From Desulfocapsa sp050291935 (GTDB taxonomy: Bacteria; Desulfobacterota; Desulfobulbia; Desulfobulbales; Desulfocapsaceae), in assembly GCA_050291935.1 (NCBI GenBank), contig JBNKKR010000007.1:1-64000 (forward strand): 64,000 nt of DNA, written 5' to 3'. Shown here one piece after another: positions 1 through 8,921 of this stretch. Each line of letters starts with the position of its first letter. The stretch's first letter is position 1. Made by a program: the position numbers and the translations under genes. The notes beneath the pieces are model-generated. The model had not been told where the DNA came from and searched no databases. It saw nothing but the letters and a program-made list of their open reading frames with translations.

Positions 1-2030
1 TTAACGGTGGTGGTGGTCCGAGACGCTACTCCCTCACTGTTTACAAAACCAACGGTGGCACAATCCACCAAACCAGCTTTGGCGGCAACCTCACTGTTTA
101 CCCAAACAGGGTTGTCGGGCATGGCATTGTGCAGCCAAATATTGTTCTGGCTTCTGTTGAATGTATGTACTGGTGCTCGGCCATAAAGAAGCCTTGCGTA
201 TCCTGCCGGTACATCTTCAACGGGGATGTAAGTTGGTGCGCCGGGGTGTCCTGCATCAGCCAGAGCTTCATTGTACAGAAGGACCTCAAAATCCTCCGGA
301 ATACCATAAGGATCTTTTCCTGGCTGAATATGAATGCCATCTTCGGCCTTGAGTTTTTCAAGGGAAAGGTTGGCTGAAGCAAGGGCCTTGTCCACCATCT
401 CTTCAATGGTGTTGACTGGGATTTTATCCGCATGTCCCATGCGTTTGGCAAGTTCATTGGTGATGTAGACCTGATCTTTACGCTCAAAAAGTGGATCCAC
501 AAGCGGCATACGGGCAGCAATAAACTGCTTATGCTCCTTGGAAAGATCCCACTGGGTGCCTTTTTTGATGTAATCATGTCTTTCAAGATAGCTCTTCTCA
601 GGAAGAAGAATATCGGCCCAGGCGGTAACGTCTGTTGGCATAACATCAACACACATTACAAAATCCATGGCCTTGAACATGGCCTTCATCTTCTCTTGAT
701 TAGGGATGGTGGTCATGGGATTTTGGCCCCAGACAACGCAGCTCTTAATCGGATAAGGCTTTCCGGAAATGGCACAATCACGAATTAATTCAGTTGGAGT
801 ACCAGGAGGATTGTTGGTGTAAATCTTCTCATCTTCCTCATGATTCATATTCAAATTGAACTCATGTCCGTGGTCATGTTTGGCCCAGGAGACACCTTTT
901 ACTTTTGGTCCTTTTGCAGGTACCCAGCCACCTTTCACATAGTATGCGCCAAGCAGTCCGGTCAAACAAGCGAGTGCCCGCTCACGTTGGAAGTCATTGC
1001 CATACCAGGAGACGTGACGACCTGGATGGATCGCTACATTCGGGGCATTTGCTGCAAGCATATCAGCAACTTCTTTGATTTGAGCTGCTGGAATATCACA
1101 TTCCTTGGCGGCCTTTTCAAGGCTCCAGTCCTTGATGGCCTCTGCAAACTCATCAAAGCCTGAGGTGTGATCTTCGACAAATTCGGCGTCATATTTCTTG
1201 TTCTGGACAAGGTAGTTCATGATGGCAAGGAGATACGCAGTATCTGTACCTGGCTTGATTTGTACCCAGATGTCGGCTTTTGCAGCAGAAGCTGAAAAGC
1301 GTGGATCGGCAACGATCAGCTTGGCACCATTCTGCAAACCTTGAACGTACTGTTTAATATGGGAAACGTGGATATTCTCACCAAGATGATCTCCAACAAA
1401 GAAAAGTACCTTGGTGTTTGGCATATCAACTTTTTCACCAGGAGCTTTTCCAATACTTGCCACATATGCAGTATCACGAATACCACGACACTGGAAGAAA
1501 GAGGCCTCGGAAACGTTATGGGTTCCCACAGCTCTTTCAAAGTAGTGCATGGGGTATTTGGCCGATGCGCCGTGTGGAAAAACTGAGATGCCGTGAGGAC
1601 CGTATTGATCCACAGTTGACTTGAGTTTCGCGCCACATTCGTCAAGCGCTTCTTTCCAAGAAATACGTTTCCATTTTGGCTCGCCACGCTTGCCAACGTT
1701 TTTCATGGGATACTTCAAACGATCAACGTCGTACAGCAATTGGACTCCAGCATTACCTCTTGCGCAAATTGCAGTGCCGTTATCAATGGATTTTGGGTTT
1801 CCTTCGAGCTTCATCAGGCGGCCGTCGCGCACCTTGCCGACCAGCTGGCAGCGCCAGAAACACATTTCGCAGACTCCACCAACAACAGTTTTGTCTCCAG
1901 CAGTACCCGTTGCTTCGAGTGCTGATTTAGAGACACCGGTGTTTGCGGAAACAACCTTAGATAGCGGTACACTGGCTGCGGCCAGCGATGCTGTCTGAAG
2001 GAATTTACGTCTCGTTAGGTTGAAAGCCAT
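1..2030 (-). CDS. Tat-exported molybdopterin oxidoreductase, PhsA/PsrA (thiosulfate/polysulfide reductase) type, catalytic subunit, C-terminus cut by window edge
   Basis: The frame stays open from the ATG at 2030 to base 1, giving 676 codons; family members run to about 750, so the C-terminus is missing. The N-terminus has a twin-arginine signal (TRRKFLQTA, residues 6-14). A [4Fe-4S] motif follows with Cys54, Cys57, Cys61 and Cys89 (CEMCFWRC...ICARG). Cys181 in SFFQCRGIRD is the likely molybdenum ligand. Periplasmic enzymes of this family reduce thiosulfate, polysulfide, tetrathionate or arsenate, or run in reverse. The close TorD-like gene supports a folded, Tat-exported molybdoenzyme. Electron-transfer and membrane subunits would lie beyond base 1 and are not seen. 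Family assignment is firm; substrate is not. Confidence 0.88.
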   Translation of the reverse strand, partial: MAFNLTRRKFLQTASLAAASVPLSKVVSANTGVSKSALEATGTAGDKTVVGGVCEMCFWRCQLVGKVRDGRLMKLEGNPKSIDNGTAICARGNAGVQLLYDVDRLKYPMKNVGKRGEPKWKRISWKEALDECGAKLKSTVDQYGPHGISVFPHGASAKYPMHYFERAVGTHNVSEASFFQCRGIRDTAYVASIGKAPGEKVDMPNTKVLFFVGDHLGENIHVSHIKQYVQGLQNGAKLIVADPRFSASAAKADIWVQIKPGTDTAYLLAIMNYLVQNKKYDAEFVEDHTSGFDEFAEAIKDWSLEKAAKECDIPAAQIKEVADMLAANAPNVAIHPGRHVSWYGNDFQRERALACLTGLLGAYYVKGGWVPAKGPKVKGVSWAKHDHGHEFNLNMNHEEDEKIYTNNPPGTPTELIRDCAISGKPYPIKSCVVWGQNPMTTIPNQEKMKAMFKAMDFVMCVDVMPTDVTAWADILLPEKSYLERHDYIKKGTQWDLSKEHKQFIAARMPLVDPLFERKDQVYITNELAKRMGHADKIPVNTIEEMVDKALASANLSLEKLKAEDGIHIQPGKDPYGIPEDFEVLLYNEALADAGHPGAPTYIPVEDVPAGYARLLYGRAPVHTFNRSQNNIWLHNAMPDNPVWVNSEVAAKAGLVDCATVGFVNSEGVASRTTTTV

Positions 2031-2595
2031 CTTTGTCTTCCTCCTTAGTGAAAAAATCTATTAGTTGTACAACCACCCTGTAATACGGATGGTGGGTTCC
2101 ATCTATTACCCTGGTTGCAAATTTTGTAAACCAGGGGCGAAACAGCTTGCGTAAAAATTCCTCCTCTCCGGCAATATCGTCATCTTCAGCCAGCAGTGAG
2201 AGAAACTCAAGTTCATGGATGATATGATCGGGTAAGTCAGCATCCGGCTCCATGCCAAATCCCTTCATTTTGTAAAATGCAAGGGTATCACCGGCAAATG
2301 CTCCTTGTAGGGACTGATCCATATACACGGATCCGAAAGGTGGGGCGATAACGTGGGGCATAGCATTGATAAAAAGCCGTGTATATTCCACCTGCAGATC
2401 TTCCAGGGCGTCATCCGCCCCATCAATTGCCCTTTTAACTTCCACCCCTTCTTCCACAGCTCCCAATGTTCCCAATAGGTTGTAAAGAACGTTGAAGAAA
2501 TCATCATTGGTCCAGGAAACGTCGGGGTATTGCATACATTGGGCAAGAAAACGATATACCCTGGCGATATCCTGGTGTGGTGCAGTTGAAGGCAT
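2005..2595 (-). CDS. TorD/DmsD-family molybdoenzyme maturation chaperone
   Basis: About 196 residues from the ATG at 2595, or 210 from a GTG at 2637; neither has a clear ribosome binding site. The all-helical pattern, the EYTRLFINA segment and the ...PPFGSVYMD... block are typical of TorD/NarJ-like chaperones. These bind the Tat signal or the apo-form of one molybdoenzyme and hold it until cofactor is inserted. The 3' end overlaps the start of the downstream molybdoenzyme gene by 26 bp, which implies translational coupling and makes that enzyme the likely client. Family assignment is from motif recall. Confidence 0.82.
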   Translation of the reverse strand: MPSTAPHQDIARVYRFLAQCMQYPDVSWTNDDFFNVLYNLLGTLGAVEEGVEVKRAIDGADDALEDLQVEYTRLFINAMPHVIAPPFGSVYMDQSLQGAFAGDTLAFYKMKGFGMEPDADLPDHIIHELEFLSLLAEDDDIAGEEEFLRKLFRPWFTKFATRVIDGTHHPYYRVVVQLIDFFTKEEDKDGFQPNET

Positions 2596-2891
2596 AAACA
2601 GTCGCGATGCAGAAATCACCCTTTGCCACTTGGGCACAGGCTAGTCCGGGAAGCTAAGCTACCCAGCTTAATAATCTTTTGGAATTTTCCCCCATGTCAG
2701 GTGCACAGTAGTGGAATCTCAACCCGACAGCGCAAGCATAGTCGTTCCTATTATAGATGTCAATAAAATGCTACAATGTAGAGGTGAAATCTTTTTTGCG
2801 TTTTTTATTATTGTAACTTGCAGGTATTAAAACTAAAAAATTGCTCTTACTGTTTTCTTTTGGTGAAATGTCGAAAGAAAAAAATGAGTGC
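2596..2891 (-). promoter_or_regulatory. Intergenic region upstream of torD-like/molybdoenzyme operon, possible promoter and small hairpin
   Basis: This stretch of about 300 bp separates the dus stop from the torD-like start. On the minus strand there is a TATAAT hexamer (2750-2755) with only a weak -35 match about 17 bp upstream. A short hairpin, TAAGCT/AGCTTA with loop ACCC, lies near 2655-2671 in the leader. The AT-rich part at 2790-2890 follows the dus stop without a clean intrinsic terminator. I see no gene here. Confidence 0.3.
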
Positions 2892-3830
2892 TCATTCATT
2901 TATGGTGAGTTTATCCATATACTCGACCAAGCTTTTGAAGGAGTTTGTTGTATGGATATTTTGGCGGATTTTTGAGCTGCCATGGAAATCAAAAAAGTAT
3001 CTGCTAATATGGTTTCGGATATAGGCCAACTGCCTGTTGGTATCCAGGTGTGCTTGCATGAGTTGCAGGTGTCGTTTGAGTCCTGTTAGAAGCTGCCTAA
3101 AGTCCTGGGGGCGTCCTTGACTATGAAAAACCCAAGGGTTTCCCAGTGCTCCTCTGCCGATCATTGCAGCGTCGCAACCGGTTTGTTCCATTCTCTCTTT
3201 TGCTTCTTGAAAAGAGCAGATGTCACCATTGCCGATAACTGGTATTTTCACAATTTCTTTCACTCTGCGGACAATGTTCCAATCAGCTCTCCCGGTAAAA
3301 CCTTGTGCCCAGGTCCTCCCATGGATGGTTATGGCGGAGGCACCTGCCATCTCACTCATTTGTGCAAAATCAAGGGCAGTTAATTGATTTTGATTGATAC
3401 CTGCCCTTGTTTTTACCGTCACCGGTACTGCACTGTTTTTGCATACTGCTTTGATTATCTGCTCTGCCAAGCCAATATCTTTCATTAGGGCAGAGCCAGC
3501 ACCTTTTTTGGTAACTTTTTTTACCGGACAACCCATATTGATATCAATAAATGTGGGTTCGTACTCGTTGAGTAAAAGGGCGGCCCTCCCCATCATCTCA
3601 GGATCTGCACCGAAAAGTTGAAAAGAGATGGGCTTGTCTTCCTCTGTTGAGGCAAGCATTTTTTTTGTCTTTTCCTGGCCGTAGCATAAGCCATGGCAAC
3701 TGATCATCTCAGAAACAGCAAGCCCTGCACCAAATTCACGACAAAGCAGTCGAAATGGAAGATCTGTATATCCTGCAAGGGGTGCCAAAATCAGTTTCGA
3801 CTTAATGGAACTATTTGCTATTGTTAACAT
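2892..3830 (-). CDS. tRNA-dihydrouridine synthase (DusB-like)
   Basis: FMN-dependent enzyme that reduces uridines in the tRNA D-arm using NADPH. From the ATG at 3830 it has 312 residues, normal for the family. The TIM-barrel start LAPLAGYTDLPFR, the INMGCPVKK motif carrying the catalytic Cys, VTVKTRAG, ITIHGRTWAQGFTG and the phosphate-binding VIGNGDI and MIGRGALGNPW blocks are all present. An upstream TTG at 3878 would add 16 residues not typical of the family. It is divergent from transketolase. The exact Dus subfamily is not settled, but the gene looks intact. Confidence 0.9.
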   Translation of the reverse strand: MLTIANSSIKSKLILAPLAGYTDLPFRLLCREFGAGLAVSEMISCHGLCYGQEKTKKMLASTEEDKPISFQLFGADPEMMGRAALLLNEYEPTFIDINMGCPVKKVTKKGAGSALMKDIGLAEQIIKAVCKNSAVPVTVKTRAGINQNQLTALDFAQMSEMAGASAITIHGRTWAQGFTGRADWNIVRRVKEIVKIPVIGNGDICSFQEAKERMEQTGCDAAMIGRGALGNPWVFHSQGRPQDFRQLLTGLKRHLQLMQAHLDTNRQLAYIRNHISRYFFDFHGSSKIRQNIHTTNSFKSLVEYMDKLTINE

Positions 3831-3944
3831 ATTTTTACTACTGTTTTTTTTTGGAAAACGAGTTAGAGTCGTGCGCAATTAGTCTGCGATATGTTTTCCT
3901 GGCGTTTAGAGCAAAATGTTTTGGTGGGCTATTCTACTTATCTG

Positions 3945-3972
3945 TTGTTACGTATTAGTATTATTATATAAT
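3945..3972 (+). promoter_or_regulatory. Putative sigma-70 promoter of transketolase gene
   Basis: TTGTTA (3945-3950) and TATAAT (3967-3972) are separated by 16 bp. This places transcription start near 3979 and leaves a leader of about 35 nt before the ATG at 4013. The -10 is a perfect consensus and the -35 matches 4 of 6. Read from sequence only. Confidence 0.5.
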
Positions 3973-4012
3973 TTTATCAGCCATTTTATTCAGCTCTATA
4001 ATGGAGATTCAA

Positions 4013-5947
4013 ATGACCCTGCACCTTACTATGCAATCCAGTGAATTGTCCAGCGATGAGTTACGCAGCCTGCAGGACATGCGTACCCGCTGTTCTAAAA
4101 ATATCCTTCTTTCAACCTCCCTTGCAGGTTCTGGTCATCCTGGAGGTTCCCTGTCAACCCTAGATAATTTGTTGGTTACCTACGCCTGCATGCGTCATGA
4201 TCCAAGTAATCCCCAAATGGAGGAGCGGGACAGGGTGATAATGAGTATTGGCCACGTTTCTCCAGGAGTCTACGCGACCCTTGCTGAGTATGGCTATTTT
4301 ACCGAAAAAGACTTTCTCACCGGTTTTCGTCGAACTGGATCCGGTTTTCCCGGACATGTGGAGCGTATTGTTCCAGGTGTTGAGTGGGATACCGGTAACC
4401 TTGGCCAGGGGCTTTCCACCGCCGTGGGGCTGGCCCATGGTTTTAAAATTCAAAAAAAAGCAAATCAAGTAATTTGCTTTATGGGAGATGGTGAGCAGCA
4501 GAAGGGGCAGATTATTGAAGCCATTCGTTACGCCGCAAAATATAACCTTGATAACCTGATTGTAGTGATTGATCGAAATCACTTGCAGATTTGTGGAACA
4601 ACTGAAGAGGTGATGCCTCAATCCATTCGATCCATGTATGCCACCAATAAGTGGGATGTACAGTATCTGGCAGATGGGCACGATACCAATGCGTATTATA
4701 AGGCGTTTTCCAAAGCGTATGCAAAGAATGATGGTGTTCCTACGGTGATAGTTTCCAGGACCACCATGGGTAAGGGGATCTCCTTTATGGAGAATATTGC
4801 GAAGTATCATGGGTCTCCCCTTGACCGTGAATCGGTGGCTAAAGCCATGGCTGAACTAGGTGTCGAGGATGAGTTTGATGCATATGCAGCACTTCGAGAA
4901 AATCCAGTGGATACCAGTACCATTCAACAATATGTTGCTAAAAAACAGGAGATTGTAGCGGGTGATGCCATTGTGTATGGGGCGGATACAACGCTGGATT
5001 GCCGGTCTGCATACGGAAATGCGTTGCTATCCCTTGCCGAGGCTAATAATGAAGATAACGCCATGCGCATTGCCGGGATTTCATGTGATCTGGAAGGTTC
5101 TGTAAAGATGGGGGGCTTTCATAAGCACTCCCCTGCTGCCTATATCGAGACGGGCATTCAGGAACATCATGCGGCCACCATGGCTGGTGCACTCTCAAGC
5201 CTTGGACTGGTAACGTTTTTTAGTACCTTTGGTGCCTTTGCCGTGTCTGAAGTATATAACCAGAATCGCTTAAATGATTTCAATCATGCCAGTGTGAAGG
5301 TGGTTGCCACCCATGTGGGGCTTGATGTGGGAGAGGATGGTCCCACCCACCAGTGTATTGACTATCTTGGATTATTTCGCAACTATTTCAGATCTTCAGT
5401 TTTTATGCCTGCTGATCCGAATCAGACGGATCGAATTATTCGTTATGTGGCGACAACGAGCGGGAATGTTTTCGTTGGAATGGGTCGTTCCAAAATGAAA
5501 ATGATCTGCAGGGAAGACGGCACGCCATATTTTGATGATAGGTATAGCTTTCAAGCTGGTAAGGGAGACTGGCTACGTGAGGGGACGGATGGCACTATCA
5601 TCACCTTTGGTACCGTTACCGCAGCTGCTATGGATGCCTGGCAGATTCTAAAAGATGAAGGGTATGCAGTGGGAGTGCTTAATATGGCTTCTCTGGTACC
5701 GATGGACACAGAAGCGGTACTGCAGGCAGCAAAGACAAAAGCTGTGTTAACCGCTGAGGATCATCACATGGATACAGGGCTTGGCAGCATGGTGGCCACT
5801 GTGCTTGCAGAAGCTGGAGAAGGGATACGCTTCAAACGTCTTGGAGTGACTCGCTATGGAGGTTCAGGTAAACCTTCTGAACTGTACGCCAGCCAAGGAT
5901 TAGATGGGAAATCCATTGCAGAAAAAATGAAGGCAATGCTTGAGTAG
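4013..5947 (+). CDS. tkt: Transketolase
   Basis: ThDP-dependent enzyme moving two-carbon ketol units between sugar phosphates in the non-oxidative pentose phosphate pathway. The start at 4013 has GGAG six bases upstream; an ATG at 4001 lacks a site. The 644 residues carry the full architecture: N-terminal ThDP domain (SLAGSGHPGG near residue 40, MSIGHVSPGVYATL, and the ThDP/Mg motif starting GDGEQQKGQ), then a pyrimidine-binding domain with TGIQEHHAATMAGALS holding the catalytic Glu, then a C-terminal domain. The usual Glu of GDGxxxEG is Lys here. It has its own promoter and no operon partner. Confidence 0.92.
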   Translation: MTLHLTMQSSELSSDELRSLQDMRTRCSKNILLSTSLAGSGHPGGSLSTLDNLLVTYACMRHDPSNPQMEERDRVIMSIGHVSPGVYATLAEYGYFTEKDFLTGFRRTGSGFPGHVERIVPGVEWDTGNLGQGLSTAVGLAHGFKIQKKANQVICFMGDGEQQKGQIIEAIRYAAKYNLDNLIVVIDRNHLQICGTTEEVMPQSIRSMYATNKWDVQYLADGHDTNAYYKAFSKAYAKNDGVPTVIVSRTTMGKGISFMENIAKYHGSPLDRESVAKAMAELGVEDEFDAYAALRENPVDTSTIQQYVAKKQEIVAGDAIVYGADTTLDCRSAYGNALLSLAEANNEDNAMRIAGISCDLEGSVKMGGFHKHSPAAYIETGIQEHHAATMAGALSSLGLVTFFSTFGAFAVSEVYNQNRLNDFNHASVKVVATHVGLDVGEDGPTHQCIDYLGLFRNYFRSSVFMPADPNQTDRIIRYVATTSGNVFVGMGRSKMKMICREDGTPYFDDRYSFQAGKGDWLREGTDGTIITFGTVTAAAMDAWQILKDEGYAVGVLNMASLVPMDTEAVLQAAKTKAVLTAEDHHMDTGLGSMVATVLAEAGEGIRFKRLGVTRYGGSGKPSELYASQGLDGKSIAEKMKAMLE

Positions 5948-5963
5948 ACACTGCAGATATGGA

Positions 5964-6003
5964 ATGTAGCTGGTACAGGCGAGGATTACTTAGCCAGCTA
6001 CAT
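5964..6003. terminator. Inverted repeat between convergent genes, possible terminator
   Basis: A perfect 10-bp inverted repeat (ATGTAGCTGG and CCAGCTACAT, loop 20 nt) sits just after the transketolase stop and before the convergent beta-helix gene end. It is followed on the plus strand by GTCTTTTCC rather than a long T run, so termination is plausible but weakly supported. The remainder to 6150 is AT-rich and without a gene. Confidence 0.4.
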
Positions 6004-6150
6004 GTCTTTTCCAAACTAATTTTTATCAAGAAAATTTTTGGAGAGCACAATAAAAGAAGGGTAGGGTAGGAACGGTGAAATGATATCATTAAGTATAATA
6101 GGGGGAGCTATCTCAATAATCGATAAATGATCAATTTTTGATTTTGTACC

Positions 6151-7536
6151 CTATTCGCCATATTCATAAGCACCAATATCAGGGGTGTCACGATCTCTTG
6201 GGATTTGCAGTATATCAACCATCGGACTTAAATCGCTTGAACCCGAATCAATGGCAGATGATCCTTCTTTGAGCCTGAAATCAAAATGTGTAGGATCAAT
6301 AAAGTGGGCATAGTCGTTGATAATAATATTGTGATCCACCAAGGCCCCGCCGGAGAGACCTCTATCTGTTGTGCTAATATCCGTTGCAAAGTTGTTTCGG
6401 ATAATATTGCCCGATCCTTCGGTACCATTTTTGTGGGGATATACTCGAATTGGCGCACCAATCGGCTCGATGCTGGAATTAAAGAGGGAAAGGACGGTAT
6501 TGTTGATTATTCGGCAATCTCTGGCACCATAAAATGAAATTCCATGGTGTGTATTTGTTACAATAACATTATTTTCCACAACGCTTTCTTCGTACCAACC
6601 ATCGAACATACCAATGCCCTGTACTTTTTTTAAGAGTGGATCCTGGTCGTTTTCTGTAAGAATAAGGGTATTTACTCTGATTTCCATTCCCTTGATGGGT
6701 GGTCCAAAGGTCCATGCTTGAATCATGTCTTTATGGCTTTTATCCACCGTGTAAATATTTTTAATGGTGTTACCTTCAATCGTAACATAACTTGATCCGT
6801 CGTTTTGGATACCATCACCCGATATTTTATTTATCGTGCAATTCTTGATGGTTGTATGGTCTGCTTTTTCTATTTTTACTCCGTTATGGACATGAAAAAT
6901 AGAAACATTTTCAATGACAGTGTGCTCAGCTTCTGTATGAATTGCTCCCGGCGCAAAGTGTAGCCAATCTTCTGCATTCCATCCCGAGACATCCTCTTTC
7001 CCAAATAATACACTATTTTTTATCGATATGTTTGATGATGGTCCAGTCCAGTTGTGGCTCTCTACCAGGAAGAGAATTTTTTTGTTGTAAGGTTCAATGT
7101 AACTCGGGCTGATGGAAATTCCTTCAAACGCCCAGTTAGAGGCTGACCTTAGAAAAATTCTGCCGAAAGTAGGATGCTCCCCAGCTTCAGCTTTGATCGT
7201 GATCCAATCGCTATTATTCGCTCCTATTATCTTGAGATTACCGTGATGTCCTGATAGGAGGTACAACGTATCCCCAGGTTTAACAGGCGCATTGGGGTTT
7301 TTTATGACCAGTGTTTTGGGAGAAGAACTGTATGATGGCTTCCAGACCTGTGTCTGAATTCTTTTTGAATTCCACACATCTTCAAGGCTTGACCAAGGAT
7401 CTGTTTTAGTCCCACTTCCTTCCATGGAGCCATGAACGGGGTCGAGGTAGAAATCTGTCGCCCACGCTATACACGGAAAAAAAAGTACCAGCAGGAGGGG
7501 AATACATTGAATTGAAAAAGGTTTTTGAACTGGCAT
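6151..7536 (-). CDS. Secreted right-handed parallel beta-helix protein (polysaccharide-lyase-like fold)
   Basis: 461 residues with a Sec signal peptide (hydrophobic CIPLLLVLFFPCIAWA, cleavage near residue 26). After TDFYLDPVHGS the protein is built from short repeating strands rich in N, G, I and V (for example VIENVSIFHVHNGVKI, TTIKNCTINKISGDGI, CRIINNTVLSLFNSS), the pattern of right-handed parallel beta-helix proteins. It ends DIGAYEYGE, common in secreted beta-helix proteins from polysaccharide loci. Lyases, epimerases and hydrolases of glycans share the fold, so substrate cannot be assigned. It heads the minus-strand side of a glycan gene region. Confidence 0.8.
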   Translation of the reverse strand: MPVQKPFSIQCIPLLLVLFFPCIAWATDFYLDPVHGSMEGSGTKTDPWSSLEDVWNSKRIQTQVWKPSYSSSPKTLVIKNPNAPVKPGDTLYLLSGHHGNLKIIGANNSDWITIKAEAGEHPTFGRIFLRSASNWAFEGISISPSYIEPYNKKILFLVESHNWTGPSSNISIKNSVLFGKEDVSGWNAEDWLHFAPGAIHTEAEHTVIENVSIFHVHNGVKIEKADHTTIKNCTINKISGDGIQNDGSSYVTIEGNTIKNIYTVDKSHKDMIQAWTFGPPIKGMEIRVNTLILTENDQDPLLKKVQGIGMFDGWYEESVVENNVIVTNTHHGISFYGARDCRIINNTVLSLFNSSIEPIGAPIRVYPHKNGTEGSGNIIRNNFATDISTTDRGLSGGALVDHNIIINDYAHFIDPTHFDFRLKEGSSAIDSGSSDLSPMVDILQIPRDRDTPDIGAYEYGE

Positions 7537-7586
7537 GGGCTTAATGAGTTTTGTTTAAAGAAAGCTGGAGAGTATTTCCTATATTC

Positions 7587-8036
7587 TTAAAACTTGTGTG
7601 ACATGACCAAACGGCCCCACTTTTTTGTTTGGATACCGTGTCGAATCGCTTTTGCAGGATTCCCTGCAACAATGGTATTGCTTGGCACATCTTTGGTTAC
7701 CACTGCTCCGGCAGCCACTATGGACTCATCGCCAATGGTAACGCCTGGGAGGATAAGGCATTGCGCTCCAATAAAACAATTTTTGCCTATTTTTACATCA
7801 CCTTTTATGTTTCGTGCCATATCGTGGCAAAGAATTGTTGCCCCAAACGCGAGGTATGAGCCATCCCCAATAAAAATTCCTGTGGGATTGCGTTTGTCAA
7901 GATTTGCTTTTAGTGATATGCGAACGTCTTTACCGATGGTCATCCTGCAAATTTTTCGTAAATAAATATTTTGCATATGGAGGAGCAGATGTCTCGTGTT
8001 GACCAGAAAAGACTGTATATATCTATTTGCAAGCAT
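7587..8036 (-). CDS. Hexapeptide-repeat (left-handed beta-helix) acyltransferase
   Basis: 149 residues with repeated hexapeptides (IGDGSYLAFGATI, VKIGKNCFIGAQCLIL, VTIGDESIVAAGAVVTKDVP) and the typical end TIVAGNPAKAIRHG. Proteins of the CysE/WcaF/MaaT group are trimeric acetyl- or acyltransferases using acyl-CoA. It lies 13 bp downstream of the SGNH hydrolase gene and next to glycosyltransferases, so O-acetylation of a surface sugar is a reasonable inference. No good ribosome binding site is seen before the ATG at 8036. Confidence 0.83.
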   Translation of the reverse strand: MLANRYIQSFLVNTRHLLLHMQNIYLRKICRMTIGKDVRISLKANLDKRNPTGIFIGDGSYLAFGATILCHDMARNIKGDVKIGKNCFIGAQCLILPGVTIGDESIVAAGAVVTKDVPSNTIVAGNPAKAIRHGIQTKKWGRLVMSHKF

Positions 8037-8049
8037 GGGATTTTGGATG

Positions 8050-8778
8050 TTACGGATGATTGGGTTTGGAGACTATTTCTCTAATTTTGTTGTTAAGGGC
8101 TGTATACGCTTTATCGTTCCAATGCAATGCGTCACTGGCATAGGCTGTGTTCCAAGATCCACTGTTGTTTTGGTAAAAAAGGGTCTTCATATCAATAACA
8201 GAGAGGTTGGGAAGTCGTTTGTTGAGTAGTTCTATGGAGAGTCGTTCGGCGGCCATTTCTATATCATTACCCCAAAGTATTTGTTTTGCAAAACTTGGTG
8301 AAATCGGTGGTACGACAGTAAGGAGTATGATATGACTACCGTTGGTTGAAAGTTGATCTATGGTTTTTGATATATTGACTAATACTTTACTCTGCGCTTG
8401 TTGTTTTTCATTATTTGATAGCAGACTTATGGCGACAAGATCATTGATCCCCACTTGAAGTATATACCATTCAGGTGCAATGGGAGAAACTATGTTTTTG
8501 GCAAGATGTAAAGTTTCAAGAGATGTTGCTCCAGCAACTCCATAATTGATGGTTATATACTGTGGGCCAAAATCTGGAGTTCCCCAATGTAGAATTCTGG
8601 AATCTCCCAGTAAAACGATATGCTTTTTTGTTGCTACTCTTTTTATCTGATGCGTCTTCTTTATTTGATTATTGTGAAGTCGCTTCAGTTTTTTTTGCTT
8701 GTAGAAGAAGAAAGTGGTTGAGCATACAATGGATAATAGAAATAGACAGGCAAGCACTATAAACATTACGTTTTTCAT
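8050..8778 (-). CDS. Membrane-anchored SGNH/GDSL-family hydrolase
   Basis: 242 residues. An N-terminal hydrophobic segment (residues 4-25) followed by a Lys-rich stretch suggests a signal anchor with the domain outside the membrane. SGNH blocks are visible: block I VLLGDSRI (Ser nucleophile), block II with the Gly in NYGVAGATS, block III VGINDL (Asn), and block V DALHWN (Asp and His). Such enzymes remove or transfer acyl groups on glycans or lipids. The pair with the downstream acetyltransferase fits an acetylation/deacetylation function for a surface polysaccharide. AGGA lies 5-8 bases before the start. Confidence 0.82.
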   Translation of the reverse strand: MKNVMFIVLACLFLLSIVCSTTFFFYKQKKLKRLHNNQIKKTHQIKRVATKKHIVLLGDSRILHWGTPDFGPQYITINYGVAGATSLETLHLAKNIVSPIAPEWYILQVGINDLVAISLLSNNEKQQAQSKVLVNISKTIDQLSTNGSHIILLTVVPPISPSFAKQILWGNDIEMAAERLSIELLNKRLPNLSVIDMKTLFYQNNSGSWNTAYASDALHWNDKAYTALNNKIREIVSKPNHP

Positions 8779-8921
8779 AGAAATGTCCTATTCTGGTGGG
8801 CAGGAATGAAGCTCCTGGTCACTCAAGCTTTTTCTAGAGTAACAGTTGTTTTGTATTATTGCTACAAAAGGTGTTTTGCAGCTAAGTAACTACCCACGAT
8901 TGATGAAAGAGGTGATACAGT

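Noticed and set aside
98..652. Minus-strand ORF of 184 residues
   Set aside because: It overlaps the molybdoenzyme in another frame; the enzyme frame carries Tat and Fe-S motifs, this one none.
2640..2760. Molybdenum-cofactor riboswitch upstream of the torD-like gene
   Set aside because: The leader is short with one small stem; the multi-stem Moco RNA pattern is not seen.
4160..4810. Antisense ORF of 216 residues inside transketolase
   Set aside because: Shadow of a strongly conserved gene on the other strand, no motif and no ribosome binding site.
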